Source of the DNA: Shewanella abyssi
GTDB lineage: Bacteria > Pseudomonadota > Gammaproteobacteria > Enterobacterales > Shewanellaceae
Assembly: GCF_023284025.1 (NCBI RefSeq)
Contig: NZ_JAKIKR010000002.1
Coordinates: forward strand, 113,195 to 177,194
Reading direction: 5' to 3'
Length of the DNA stretch: 64,000 nt
Shown in pieces: positions 52,396 through 60,898 of this stretch. The notes under the pieces are model-generated. The model did no database searches and was not told the DNA's origin. It saw only the letters and a list, made by a program, of their open reading frames with translations. The translations under genes were made by a program, and so were the position numbers. Each line of letters starts with the position of its first letter. Within the stretch, counting starts at the first letter, position 1.

Positions 52396-53616
52396 ATGCC
52401 TGCAACATCCATCGCTTTTGGCTTTGCCGCCTTAAGCAGCCAACTTAACGCTAACACTGATGTGGCCTTCACTGTGGCAGAAGATGGTTATATTCAGGCG
52501 TTGCCTGATGGCCTGTTTGCCTCGGTAGATGGTCGACCTGCAGATGTAGTTGCAGGCAAGTGGTTGATGGATGAAACAGCATTTACCGCCTTGCAGGCAA
52601 ATACCCCGCACCAATCCGGTGATCTGGTTATTGACTACGAACACCAAACCCTCAACAAAGAGAAGAACGGCCAACCCGCACCCGCTGCAGGTTGGTTCAG
52701 CATCGATGATGTGCAATATCGCCAAGGTGAAGGTTTATTTATAAAGCCGCGATTTACCGATAACGCCATCGCCTACCTTAGCGCCAAAGAATACAAGTAT
52801 TTCAGCTTGGTATTTGGCTACGACACGAATACGGGTCGCCCTCAATTTATCCACTCAGCAGCGCTGACAAATCGCCCTGGCGTTGATGGCATGTTGCCGT
52901 TAGCGACTCTTAGCGCGCAGCTCGAAGCTGCGCAGTTTTTTAGACAAGGCTCAGGGCTGTTAACAAAGCACACTCAATCTAACAGCGATCATGCTAATCA
53001 AACCGAAAACCAACTGGAGGAACTCCATGTGAACCCATTACTGAAAAAGTTACTGGCAGGACTAGGTATCGAAGTCGCATCCGATACCGATGCACTAACT
53101 GCCGAGCAAGAAACCGCAGCGTTAACGGCGCTTGATGAAATCAGTACCGCAGCTGCCAGCGTTGATGGTTTGAATCAGCGGCTTGTTGCGCTTTCTGCTA
53201 GTGCTACCAATGCTCATAGCAACGCAGGCGGTCAAGTGAACCTGAGCGAGTATGTGCCAGTGGCCACTGTTAATGCCTTACGCGACGAGTTAGCACAGCT
53301 TAGTGCGCAAAATGGTCAACTCACCATTGACCAAGCGGTGAAAGATGCCGTCGAAGAAGGCCGAGTTTTGACCTGTGAGCAAGACTATTTGCTGGCACTG
53401 GGTAAGCAGCAAGGGTTGGCGGCTTTAACTGCACACCTTGATGGCCGTAAACCGATTAATGCACTAACCACCACCCAAACCACCACGGTGCCCAAGCCTG
53501 AAAAGAAAGACAACCTTGCCGCCTTGTCGGCAGATGAGAAAACCCTCGCCGATGCTTGGGGCATGTCCCATGCAGATTATGCCAAAGCAAAGGCTGCTGA
53601 TAAGGAGCAAAACTAA
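52396..53616 (+). CDS. Mu gpI-like head maturation protease with scaffold region
   Basis: 406 residues. The N-terminal protease (about 1-160) has FAALSSQLNANTDVAF, the DGRPADV region, SGDLVIDYEHQTLNKEKNG and YKYFSLVFGYDTNTGRPQFI, matching Mu_I_protease. The C-terminal part (about 212-406) is a scaffold with Ala/Gln-rich coiled coils, also made alone from an internal start. It begins directly after a hairpin T-run, with no Shine-Dalgarno, at ATG 52396. It cleaves the scaffold and itself during head assembly. The stop shares a base with the head gene start. Confidence 0.88.
   Translation: MPATSIAFGFAALSSQLNANTDVAFTVAEDGYIQALPDGLFASVDGRPADVVAGKWLMDETAFTALQANTPHQSGDLVIDYEHQTLNKEKNGQPAPAAGWFSIDDVQYRQGEGLFIKPRFTDNAIAYLSAKEYKYFSLVFGYDTNTGRPQFIHSAALTNRPGVDGMLPLATLSAQLEAAQFFRQGSGLLTKHTQSNSDHANQTENQLEELHVNPLLKKLLAGLGIEVASDTDALTAEQETAALTALDEISTAAASVDGLNQRLVALSASATNAHSNAGGQVNLSEYVPVATVNALRDELAQLSAQNGQLTIDQAVKDAVEEGRVLTCEQDYLLALGKQQGLAALTAHLDGRKPINALTTTQTTTVPKPEKKDNLAALSADEKTLADAWGMSHADYAKAKAADKEQN
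53029..53616 (+). CDS. Internal scaffold protein (Mu Z-like) within gene I
   Basis: An in-frame GTG at 53029 (codon 212 of gene I) has GGAGG eight bases upstream and begins NPLLKKLLAGLGIEVASDTD, giving 195 residues. In Mu the scaffold Z is expressed from an internal start of gene I in the same place, so this is the likely Z equivalent. The ribosome-binding site inside coding sequence, much stronger than at gene I's own start, is the main support. It should be made in excess over the protease. Confidence 0.7.
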   Translation: MNPLLKKLLAGLGIEVASDTDALTAEQETAALTALDEISTAAASVDGLNQRLVALSASATNAHSNAGGQVNLSEYVPVATVNALRDELAQLSAQNGQLTIDQAVKDAVEEGRVLTCEQDYLLALGKQQGLAALTAHLDGRKPINALTTTQTTTVPKPEKKDNLAALSADEKTLADAWGMSHADYAKAKAADKEQN

Positions 53617-54542
53617 TGGCTGCAATTAATGCCCCCGTACTGCAAGCACTGCGCACTATGGTGCGAAGCGAGTTTCAAAATGCGTTAGTCAATGTTGAAC
53701 CTCAGTACATGAAGGTCGCCAGCGTGGTGCCCAGTAATACCAAGAGCAACACCTATGGCTGGCTCGGTTCTATGCCGTCTTTTCGAGAATGGCTTGGCGA
53801 TCGTGTCATTAACTCAATTAAAGAGCATGGCTACTCAATCACTAACCGCACCTTTGAAAATACCATCGGTATTAGCCGCGATGATGTTGAAGACGACACC
53901 GTGGGCACTTACAAGCCGATGGTGCAGATGTTGGCCCAAGAGGGGCAAGAGTTTCCCGATGATTTAGTGTTCCAGCTGCTAGGCGCAGGCTTTACCACAG
54001 CGTGTTATGACGGGCAGAACTTCTTTGATACTGACCACCCAATAAACGCCAAACATGATGGCACGGGGGCCGATGCCTCAGTCACTAACATGGTCGATGA
54101 AACGGGTAGTGGTTATAACGGCGAGCCGTGGTTTCTACTCGATACCAGTCGACCTCTAAAACCACTTATCTTCCAGGAGCGTCGCAAGCTGGACTTAAAC
54201 ACCTTGTTTAACCCAACCGATCCAGCGGTATGGACCTCGAACGAATTTCAATTCGGTGCCGATATGCGCTGCGAAGCGGGCTTTGGTTTCTGGCAGATGG
54301 CATTTGCTAACAAGCGCGAGCTGAACGCCAGCAACCTCTGGGATGCTTACAAGAAGATGACCGCCTTTAGTCGTGATGGCGGTAAGAAACTCAAAATTCG
54401 TCCTAACTTGCTGGTGGTGCCTGCATCACTCGAAGATCTAGCGCTTAAGTTAATGACTCGTGAGCGCATCGATGAGGGCGGCACCACTGTGGATAACGAG
54501 CTTAAGGGCAAGTTTGAAATTTTAGTTGTGCCTCAGTTATAA
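53616..54542 (+). CDS. Mu gpT-like major head protein
   Basis: 308 residues. Marks are the N-terminal LRTMVRSEFQNALVNVEPQY, WLGSMPSFREWLGDRVINSI, FENTIGISRDDVEDDTVGTY, YDGQNFFDTDHPI and the C-terminal RPNLLVVPASLEDLALKLMT, all typical of Mu-like major head subunits (HK97 fold). Its ATG shares a base with the gene I stop, which keeps protease, scaffold and head together. It forms the capsid shell. Confidence 0.94.
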   Translation: MAAINAPVLQALRTMVRSEFQNALVNVEPQYMKVASVVPSNTKSNTYGWLGSMPSFREWLGDRVINSIKEHGYSITNRTFENTIGISRDDVEDDTVGTYKPMVQMLAQEGQEFPDDLVFQLLGAGFTTACYDGQNFFDTDHPINAKHDGTGADASVTNMVDETGSGYNGEPWFLLDTSRPLKPLIFQERRKLDLNTLFNPTDPAVWTSNEFQFGADMRCEAGFGFWQMAFANKRELNASNLWDAYKKMTAFSRDGGKKLKIRPNLLVVPASLEDLALKLMTRERIDEGGTTVDNELKGKFEILVVPQL

Positions 54543-54622
54543 GCCCTGGTTTAACGGCATTGGTTTAACGGCATTGGGTGCATGGATGTGCCCATCTCAA
54601 CTTACCTAGGAGTAATAATGAA

Positions 54623-55024
54623 ATGGCTAAATCTGTATCAACAACTCAAGTCCTGCTGGTGGTCTGTATGGCGCACTCTGGCTACCGCCGTGCGGGTGTG
54701 GCGCTTACTAAAGGTGACAACCCTCTACCGCTGGCCGATTTGTCGGATCAACAAATTGCAGCGTTTAAGGCTGACAAACGTTTACGGGTATCACAGGCTG
54801 ATGTGGCACCAACGACGGGGAGTGTGGAGCTTTCAGACGGTGTTAAGGCATTAAGTTTTGCTGAAGCGATTGCCAAGTTAGACAGTAATAACCGTGATCA
54901 CTTTACAGCAGGCGGTAAACCCCAATGTGCGGCGCTTGAAGCGCTAATGGCCAAAGCAATCACCGCCAGTGAGCGCGACACGCTATGGAGTGAATACCAG
55001 GCTAACAAAGAGAGTGGTGAATAA
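54623..55024 (+). CDS. Mu-like phage protein (HI1506/gp35-like)
   Basis: 133 residues from ATG 54623, ten bases after TAGGAG; an ATG at 54618 is in another frame and its reading frame ends early without family features. The start STTQVLLVVCMAHSGYRRAG followed by V-A-L-T-K-G-D-N and the 'L-S-D-Q-Q-I-A-A-F-K-A-D' segment match small proteins found after the major head gene in Mu-like prophages. The C-terminal helix (AALEALMAKAITASERDTLW) is acidic. A head-tail connector role is likely from position. Confidence 0.7.
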   Translation: MAKSVSTTQVLLVVCMAHSGYRRAGVALTKGDNPLPLADLSDQQIAAFKADKRLRVSQADVAPTTGSVELSDGVKALSFAEAIAKLDSNNRDHFTAGGKPQCAALEALMAKAITASERDTLWSEYQANKESGE

Positions 55025-55026
55025 CC

Positions 55027-55467
55027 ATGGCTCAAGTGATGTATGCCAGCACCGACAACATGCTTAGCCGCTTTGGCGAGCAAGATCTTATCTTGTTGAC
55101 CGAACGCGTCGACAGCGTGCCAGGTGAAATTAATCTCGCTTTGTTATCACAAGCGCTCATCGATGCCAGCGCCGAGATTGATGGCTACATTGTTGGCCGC
55201 TATACCTTGCCATTAGTGACGGTGCCGACCGTGCTTGAGCGTAACTGCTGCGATATTGGCCGTTACTTTTTGTATGGCGACCGTGCGCCCGAGCAGGTCG
55301 AAAAGCGCTATCAAGCGGTGGTGAAGTTCTTAACCTCGGTCAGCAAGGGCGATATTAGTTTAGGGCTGGATGGTAGCGGGGAAAGTGTTGAGCAAAGTGA
55401 GTTAACCGTGATGATTGAAAGCGCGGGCAGCGTGTTTGGCCGCCGTTCATCTAAGGGGTTTATCTGA
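55027..55467 (+). CDS. DUF1320 protein (Mu gp36-like connector)
   Basis: 146 residues. DUF1320 marks are YASTDNMLSRFGEQDLILLT, ALIDASAEIDGYIVGRYTLP and LERNCCDIGRYFLYGDRAPE. Two bases separate it from the preceding stop. The family is predicted to be a head-completion/adaptor protein between portal and tail. It shares one base with the next gene. Confidence 0.88.
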   Translation: MAQVMYASTDNMLSRFGEQDLILLTERVDSVPGEINLALLSQALIDASAEIDGYIVGRYTLPLVTVPTVLERNCCDIGRYFLYGDRAPEQVEKRYQAVVKFLTSVSKGDISLGLDGSGESVEQSELTVMIESAGSVFGRRSSKGFI

Positions 55468-55922
55468 TGTTTGATATTAAAGATGACTACTTAGTGGCGG
55501 GGGATGCGTTAACTGAACTATTAACCCCGTTACTCGCCAATAAGACCTTAAAAAAGGTCTATCAGGCAAATGAGTTAAGTGATGTTGATGAGCGCAGTCA
55601 GATCACCCCCGCAGCCCACTTATTGTATGTGGGTGACGCCTTACCCGATACAGCCCAAGGCGGCACCACAACCCAGATAAAACAAACCTGGCTGGTAGTG
55701 CTGGCATGCCGATTATCAATACATGAGCGTAGTGCGGGTGAATTGCTAACCCAGTCTTTACGGGCTATAGCAGGCAAAACTATTGCAGTGAACGGCCAAA
55801 CGCTCGGCCCGTTTTTACGCACCAATAGCCCAATCAAACCGCGTTTCAGTAAGAGCCATGGTTACTACCCGTTAGCGTTTACTGTGCAGTTACGTTTTAA
55901 CCCCAACCTATTAGCGAATTGA
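55467..55922 (+). CDS. Phage tail terminator protein (Mu gp37-like)
   Basis: 151 residues. A compact alpha/beta protein with family patterns KTLKKVYQANELSDVDERSQ, HLLYVGDALPDTAQGGTTTQ and the C-terminal HGYYPLAFTVQLRFNPN. It lies between the DUF1320 adaptor and the tail tube protein, the position of tail terminator proteins that stop tail-tube growth. Role is from family and position. Confidence 0.75.
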   Translation: MFDIKDDYLVAGDALTELLTPLLANKTLKKVYQANELSDVDERSQITPAAHLLYVGDALPDTAQGGTTTQIKQTWLVVLACRLSIHERSAGELLTQSLRAIAGKTIAVNGQTLGPFLRTNSPIKPRFSKSHGYYPLAFTVQLRFNPNLLAN

Positions 55923-55932
55923 GGAAATATTT

Positions 55933-56688
55933 ATGAGTGGCTTATTAGTAGCAGGCAACTTCTTTGTTGACCGATTAAATGCCCAAGGGCAATCAACAGG
56001 GATCATTGGTCCCATTAACACCACCAAATTGGCAGTAAAAACCGACGCTGATGAAAAAGTCCGTGCTAGTAAAAAGAAAGCCAACTATGGCCAGGCACTA
56101 AGCGTGGTGAAAATCGCTAAGCCTGTAGAAGTTGAATGGATGTTCGACGACCAACCAGCAGAGCTTATCGCCATGGCGTTGCTCGGTGACACCCAAGTGA
56201 TTAACGAAGGCAGCGGCACCTTAACCGATGAAGCCTTAACACTACCGACGGATCAACGTTGGGCGCAGTTACCTAAATCTAACTTTGCCGTTGTCGGTTT
56301 TGCAGTGAAAAAAGATGCCGCTACTTTGGTGTTGGGCACTGATTTTGAGGTCAACTATGCCCTTGGCCTAGTGCGAGCGGTAAAAGGTGGCGCGGTTGAA
56401 GCGGGTGGCGATGTGCTAGTCACAGGTCAACACAATGCCATTAGCGGCACCTTAGTTAAGGGCGGCATTAATGCCCAGGTGCGAGCGCGGATCTTCGGCG
56501 AAGGCACCAACTTAGAGACGGGTAAACCTATCAAGCTCGATATCTTCGATGCCAGCTTGTCACCAACGGCGGCATTGGACCTTGCCGCCAGTGAGTTTGT
56601 CAGTGCCACGTTAGCGGGTAAGGCTCAATTAGTGACAGGCAAAGACCATCCATTTGAGTATGCCGAGTTAGACGCGCCCACTGCTTAA
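55933..56688 (+). CDS. Phage tail tube protein
   Basis: 251 residues, beta-rich and soluble, with a repeated-looking core VDRLNAQGQSTGIIGPINTT, WMFDDQPAELIAMALLGD, DFEVNYALGLVRAVKGGAVE and GINAQVRARIFGEGTNLETG. It matches tail tube proteins of Mu-like phages with long flexible tails rather than a Mu-type tube, and no sheath gene is beside it. GAGGAAATATTT precedes its ATG. The next gene, after a hairpin, is the tape measure. Confidence 0.75.
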   Translation: MSGLLVAGNFFVDRLNAQGQSTGIIGPINTTKLAVKTDADEKVRASKKKANYGQALSVVKIAKPVEVEWMFDDQPAELIAMALLGDTQVINEGSGTLTDEALTLPTDQRWAQLPKSNFAVVGFAVKKDAATLVLGTDFEVNYALGLVRAVKGGAVEAGGDVLVTGQHNAISGTLVKGGINAQVRARIFGEGTNLETGKPIKLDIFDASLSPTAALDLAASEFVSATLAGKAQLVTGKDHPFEYAELDAPTA

Positions 56689-56724
56689 TTCTGCAGTTTT
56701 AAACGGACTTTTTTAACAGGCTTA

Positions 56725-56760
56725 GCTAAAGGGCAGTGATTAATCATCTTGCCCTTTAGC
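56725..56760 (+). terminator. Hairpin before the tape measure gene
   Basis: GCTAAAGGGCA / TGCCCTTTAGC (56725-56735 with 56750-56760), an 11-bp perfect stem with a 14-base loop, in the 150-bp gap between tail tube and tape measure. The following ATCACTTTAAA is a poor T-run, so attenuation or an mRNA stability role is as likely as termination. Confidence 0.45.
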
Positions 56761-56838
56761 ATCACTTTAAACTGCGTTTAAAGCCTATTTAATACTTATT
56801 TATTACCAACCTAATACCCATAACATAACGAGTAAGCA

Positions 56839-59800
56839 ATGGCCGATAAAACCTTAGAGTTAGCGCTGCGCATCGTGGCCGAGTCCACAGGCAAGCAAGA
56901 CATTCAAGCCTTGGTTGATGAGTTAACACGCGTCGGCCAAGAGTCTGATGTGGCTAACCCTAAAGCGGCAGCGCTGGCCAGTGAACTCGATGGCCTCGCC
57001 AACCAACAAGATCTGATTAATAGCTTTAAAAAGTCGCGCAATGAGTTAGAACAGCAAGAGCTTGCGCTGACCGCTGTGGCGCTTGGCCTACAAGACTTAA
57101 AACAGCGTGCCAGTGAGACTGATGCCCCTTTTGTAGAGCTTGCGCGCTCAATAGACACTGCCGAAAAAGAGCTTGAGCAGATGCAATCTGAGCTAGCTAA
57201 GCAAACGGCTAGCCACACCAAGCTGCAAAATGCGCTGTCTAAATCAGGCGTTGATTACAACAACCTCACCACGGCTCAACGAAAGTTGGGTGCGCAGCTC
57301 GATGGCTCTGGCCGTAAGGTCGACAAGTTTGCCAGCCAGCTCGCCCGTGGTGATGCACAGGCAAAAAACAATGCTGCATCACTGCGCGGCGTGGTTGGCC
57401 AAGTCACGGCCTTAGCGGGGGCATATTTTGGCTTAGACCGCGTGGCTCAAGCGGTTAAAGATGTGTTTGCCACCGGCGATCAGTTTGAGCGCTTAGGCGT
57501 ACAGATGCAGGCGGTGATGGGCAGCTTTGAATCGGGCAAACAAGCCACCGCCTGGGTAAAGCAGTTTGCGACTGATGTGCCGTTGCAGCTGAGTGAAGTC
57601 AACAAAGCGTTTGTTAAGGCCAAAGCGTTTGGTCTCGATCCCATGAACGGCTCGATGAAAGCGATTGTAGACCAGGCGTTTAAACTCGGCGGCGGCTTTC
57701 AGGAGGTTGAGGGGATCACCTTAGCCTTGGGTCAAGCCTGGGCAAAACAAAAGTTACAAGGTGAAGAGATCTTGCAGCTCATCGAGCGCGGCGTACCCGT
57801 GTGGGACATGCTCGCCAAGGTGACGGGCAAAAACACTCAAGAGCTGCAAAAGATGAGTGAGCAAGGCAAGTTGGGTCGCGATGTGATCCAAGCGCTAATC
57901 GACGAGATGGGCCGTGCCAGTGATGGTAGCGCCGCCGCGCAAATGGCACTACTCAGTGGCCAAGTGTCTAACCTGAAAGACAACATGAGTAACTTCTATG
58001 ACTTGATTGCGCGCTCTGGCGCACTCGATTGGCTCAAAGGTCAAATAGGCGATCTCAATAGTGAGTTTGCCGCCATGGCCGCCGATGGTCGACTCAAAGA
58101 GTGGGCACAAAAAATCAGTGACACTATTGTCAGCATTGGCTCAGCAGTAAAAGATGGCGCTGAAACCTTATATCACTACCGTGATGAAATCGGTTTTGTG
58201 GCCAAAGCTTGGCTGGCCTTAAAAGTGGGTAGCTACTTTAGCCATGTGGTAACAGGCGCTAATGCGGCGATTGGTGCATTAAAGCTTTATAGCGGAGCCA
58301 TAGCGGGTACTGCTGGGGCGTCACAAACCGCTACCTTGGCCGCAGGAAAACTCAAAGTGGCGCTGGCAGCTGCCGCCCGAGCGGGTCTGTATTTAGCACT
58401 CATTGCTGAACTGATCCAGCTCGCCACCGTTTACCAAGACTTACTACTTGCCGAAGAAGCCTTAGCAAAGTCAAAACGTGAAGCGGCTAACAGCGCTAAG
58501 CAACTTGAAGCCGCCTTGCTGGATTTAAGTGAGCAAACGGGCATCGCCTTCACCACCATGGCCGAGTTTAACCAGGCAGTTGAGGATGGCCTATTAACTT
58601 ACGATGATGCTAGCGGTAAATGGAAAAATGCCGCCAGAGCTTTGGAGCAAGTCACCCAAGCGGCGGTTGAAGTGGTTGAGCCGATGCGGTTAACCATTAA
58701 TGAAGCGCTACGCCTCACGCTGACCTTAAGTGAGCAGACTAAATCACTGGATGGTGTAAAAGGCGGTATGGGCGGCTTTATCCGCCAAATCGATGCGGCC
58801 ATTGCACCACTGCAGGCAGCAGGCGATGAGTACGCTGCGCACGTTAAATTACTCACTGAACTGCGTGATAAGTTCGAGCAACAGCAAGTCTATTTAGACG
58901 CCACAGCAAAAGGCACTGATGCGCTAAAGCTGGCTTATAAAGAGCTGGGGCTCACCAGCAGTCAGGCTCTGCAAGAGACTAGCGCTAAAGCCGAAGTCGC
59001 CTTTAATCTGATTAAAAACTTTCGTGAACCGATTGAGCAGCAAAAGGATGCCTTTATTGCCTGGGCAACGGCAGCCGTTGATGCTGCTGAGGCGACAGGG
59101 TCTGTGGTGCCTGAAACATTAAAGGCTGAGGCCGCAATGTTAGGGATGTCTAAAGAGCTTGATATCCTGATTGCCAAACAATATGGCTACCAAGACAGTG
59201 TTAAAGCCCTATCACCTGAACAAGCCAAACTATCAAAAGAATTAAAGACGACTGAGACGCGGCTTAAACAATGTCGAGATGTGATGAACAGCTCGACGGC
59301 ATCGAGCAAAGAGAAGGCAAAAGCACAAAAGGATCTTGCTCAACTCCAAGGGCAACTTAGTGAGCAGACTAAACAGCTCACCGAAGTACAAGCGTTAGAG
59401 TCGGCCAATTATATTCAACTGAAAGCCAAGTATGAGGCAGTATCGAAAGAGTTACTGCGTTTGGATGATGCTTACAAGAATGGTGCGTTAACGGCTGAAG
59501 AGTATTTAAAGCAGAAAGAGCGCATCATCGAAGTCTTACGTATTCTGCAACGCCTATTGGGCGGGTTGGAGGATGGTGAGCAAGAGATAGATGTTCAGGT
59601 AAAAAAGACCAATAAAACACTTGCAGAGCAAAAAGAAGAACTCGAAGCGTTGGAAAAGGCCACTGGCCGCGCCACAGAGTATGTGAACCTGTATGCAGAC
59701 GCCTATCAGCACCTTAACAAACAGTTTGATTTCGCTGCTGATTCCACAGAAAAGCTTAGAGAGCGGCAAGATCAGTTAACCACGATGATCGCGCGCAATA

Positions 59801-60525
59801 TGCAGGTAAGTACTGGATTTTGGCAGGTACTTGCTGAGATGAACAACCAAGCCTTTGTTCGTGAAAATCAGATTATTAGCGAAACCTTGGCGATCCGTAG
59901 CTGGACTGATGAACTTGAAAGCTCAAGCATTACTCTTGCACGGGTCAATGAGATCAGTCGTTATGCTACTGCGCAAATTCGCGAATTGGGCGATGAAGAA
60001 CTTAAACCATTACAAACGGCCATTGATGCCACCCGTAATCGTATCTTAGATCTGCGTGACGATATTAACGGTACCGTTAATAGCCTTAAGGATGAGCTAG
60101 ATCAGCTTAATAATAATCAAACTGCTATCGAGAAACGCCGCTATGAGCAGCAACAGGCAGAGCTACAAGCCCAGCTTGATGCGGCAAAAACAGCCGAGGA
60201 TAAAACTGCCATCACCAGTGTCCAAGAAGCGCTGCGCCTGAGTAAAGACATTTATCAAACCAAGCTTAAGCAGATAGATGCCGAGGCCGCCGAACGTCGC
60301 CAGCAAGAGCAATCAACCAGCAGCGATACCAGCACAGCTAAAGCAGTCGTACCGACCCCTACCGTCAGCACACGTAATACCGTAACCACAGTGAGCACGA
60401 CCCGCGTTGAGACAGTGCGCCTTGAATTGGTGATGCCATCGGGAAATGTGATGAAAGCTGATCTGCTTGATGAGTTTAAGCAGCTGCTATTTAGCGAGTT
60501 AGAACAGATAAAGGCCACCTCATGA
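56839..60525 (+). CDS. Tape measure protein
   Basis: 1228 residues. The N-terminal coiled coil and tape-measure domain are clear: YFGLDRVAQAVKDVFATGDQ, FERLGVQMQAVMGSFESGKQ, FKLGGGFQEVEGITLALGQA and LKDNMSNFYDLIARSG. A hydrophobic stretch (about 460-525, YFSHVVTGANAAIGALKLYS and LYLALIAELIQLATVYQDLL) is likely membrane-active. The C-terminal half is repeated coiled coil (NGALTAEEYLKQKERI; LEALEKATGRATEYVNLYAD). Length suggests a tail of about 180 nm by the usual 1.5 Angstrom per residue rule, an estimate. Its stop overlaps the next gene by four bases. Confidence 0.9.
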   Translation: MADKTLELALRIVAESTGKQDIQALVDELTRVGQESDVANPKAAALASELDGLANQQDLINSFKKSRNELEQQELALTAVALGLQDLKQRASETDAPFVELARSIDTAEKELEQMQSELAKQTASHTKLQNALSKSGVDYNNLTTAQRKLGAQLDGSGRKVDKFASQLARGDAQAKNNAASLRGVVGQVTALAGAYFGLDRVAQAVKDVFATGDQFERLGVQMQAVMGSFESGKQATAWVKQFATDVPLQLSEVNKAFVKAKAFGLDPMNGSMKAIVDQAFKLGGGFQEVEGITLALGQAWAKQKLQGEEILQLIERGVPVWDMLAKVTGKNTQELQKMSEQGKLGRDVIQALIDEMGRASDGSAAAQMALLSGQVSNLKDNMSNFYDLIARSGALDWLKGQIGDLNSEFAAMAADGRLKEWAQKISDTIVSIGSAVKDGAETLYHYRDEIGFVAKAWLALKVGSYFSHVVTGANAAIGALKLYSGAIAGTAGASQTATLAAGKLKVALAAAARAGLYLALIAELIQLATVYQDLLLAEEALAKSKREAANSAKQLEAALLDLSEQTGIAFTTMAEFNQAVEDGLLTYDDASGKWKNAARALEQVTQAAVEVVEPMRLTINEALRLTLTLSEQTKSLDGVKGGMGGFIRQIDAAIAPLQAAGDEYAAHVKLLTELRDKFEQQQVYLDATAKGTDALKLAYKELGLTSSQALQETSAKAEVAFNLIKNFREPIEQQKDAFIAWATAAVDAAEATGSVVPETLKAEAAMLGMSKELDILIAKQYGYQDSVKALSPEQAKLSKELKTTETRLKQCRDVMNSSTASSKEKAKAQKDLAQLQGQLSEQTKQLTEVQALESANYIQLKAKYEAVSKELLRLDDAYKNGALTAEEYLKQKERIIEVLRILQRLLGGLEDGEQEIDVQVKKTNKTLAEQKEELEALEKATGRATEYVNLYADAYQHLNKQFDFAADSTEKLRERQDQLTTMIARNMQVSTGFWQVLAEMNNQAFVRENQIISETLAIRSWTDELESSSITLARVNEISRYATAQIRELGDEELKPLQTAIDATRNRILDLRDDINGTVNSLKDELDQLNNNQTAIEKRRYEQQQAELQAQLDAAKTAEDKTAITSVQEALRLSKDIYQTKLKQIDAEAAERRQQEQSTSSDTSTAKAVVPTPTVSTRNTVTTVSTTRVETVRLELVMPSGNVMKADLLDEFKQLLFSELEQIKATS

Positions 60526-60887
60526 TCACTTTCGACACCATTGAACTGCCTCATTTTGTTTGGCTAAACCGCTTTGGTTATTCCTCTTTTGTGAGTCGCC
60601 GTGAATTTGCATTAGATGGTTCGCAGCATGTTGAAGTGGCGAGTAAGCAAGCGGCGCGGCCCGTGGTGTTATACAGCGATGCTGAATCTCTGAGCCTATT
60701 TAAAATGCTAGAGGCTCATGCTAATACAGCAGGTGCTAGCAGCTTTAATCTCGACATTAATGGCACTGCATTAAGCGTTATGTGGGACTACAGCGAGCAG
60801 GCTATAAGTGGCACGCCAACAATTAACTATAGCGATGAAGCACCTGAGCAAATAGATGCTATTACCCTGAAATTAATCACTGTTTAA
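60522..60887 (+). CDS. Phage tail protein after tape measure (unknown)
   Basis: 121 residues, beta-rich. It overlaps the tape measure stop by four bases (ATGA). Visible features are FVWLNRFGYSSFVSRREFAL and FKMLEAHANTAGASSFNLDI with a C-terminal IDAITLKLITV. No domain name recognised with certainty; position suggests a distal-tail/baseplate part. It starts the distal tail block. Confidence 0.6.
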   Translation: MITFDTIELPHFVWLNRFGYSSFVSRREFALDGSQHVEVASKQAARPVVLYSDAESLSLFKMLEAHANTAGASSFNLDINGTALSVMWDYSEQAISGTPTINYSDEAPEQIDAITLKLITV

Positions 60888-60898
60888 AGAGTATTTAA

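Noticed and set aside
54582..54854. Alternative frame starting near ATG 54618 closer to the TAGGAG site
   Set aside because: It gives a Trp/Arg-rich product without family resemblance. The overlapping frame from 54623 matches proteins found after the head gene in Mu-like phages.
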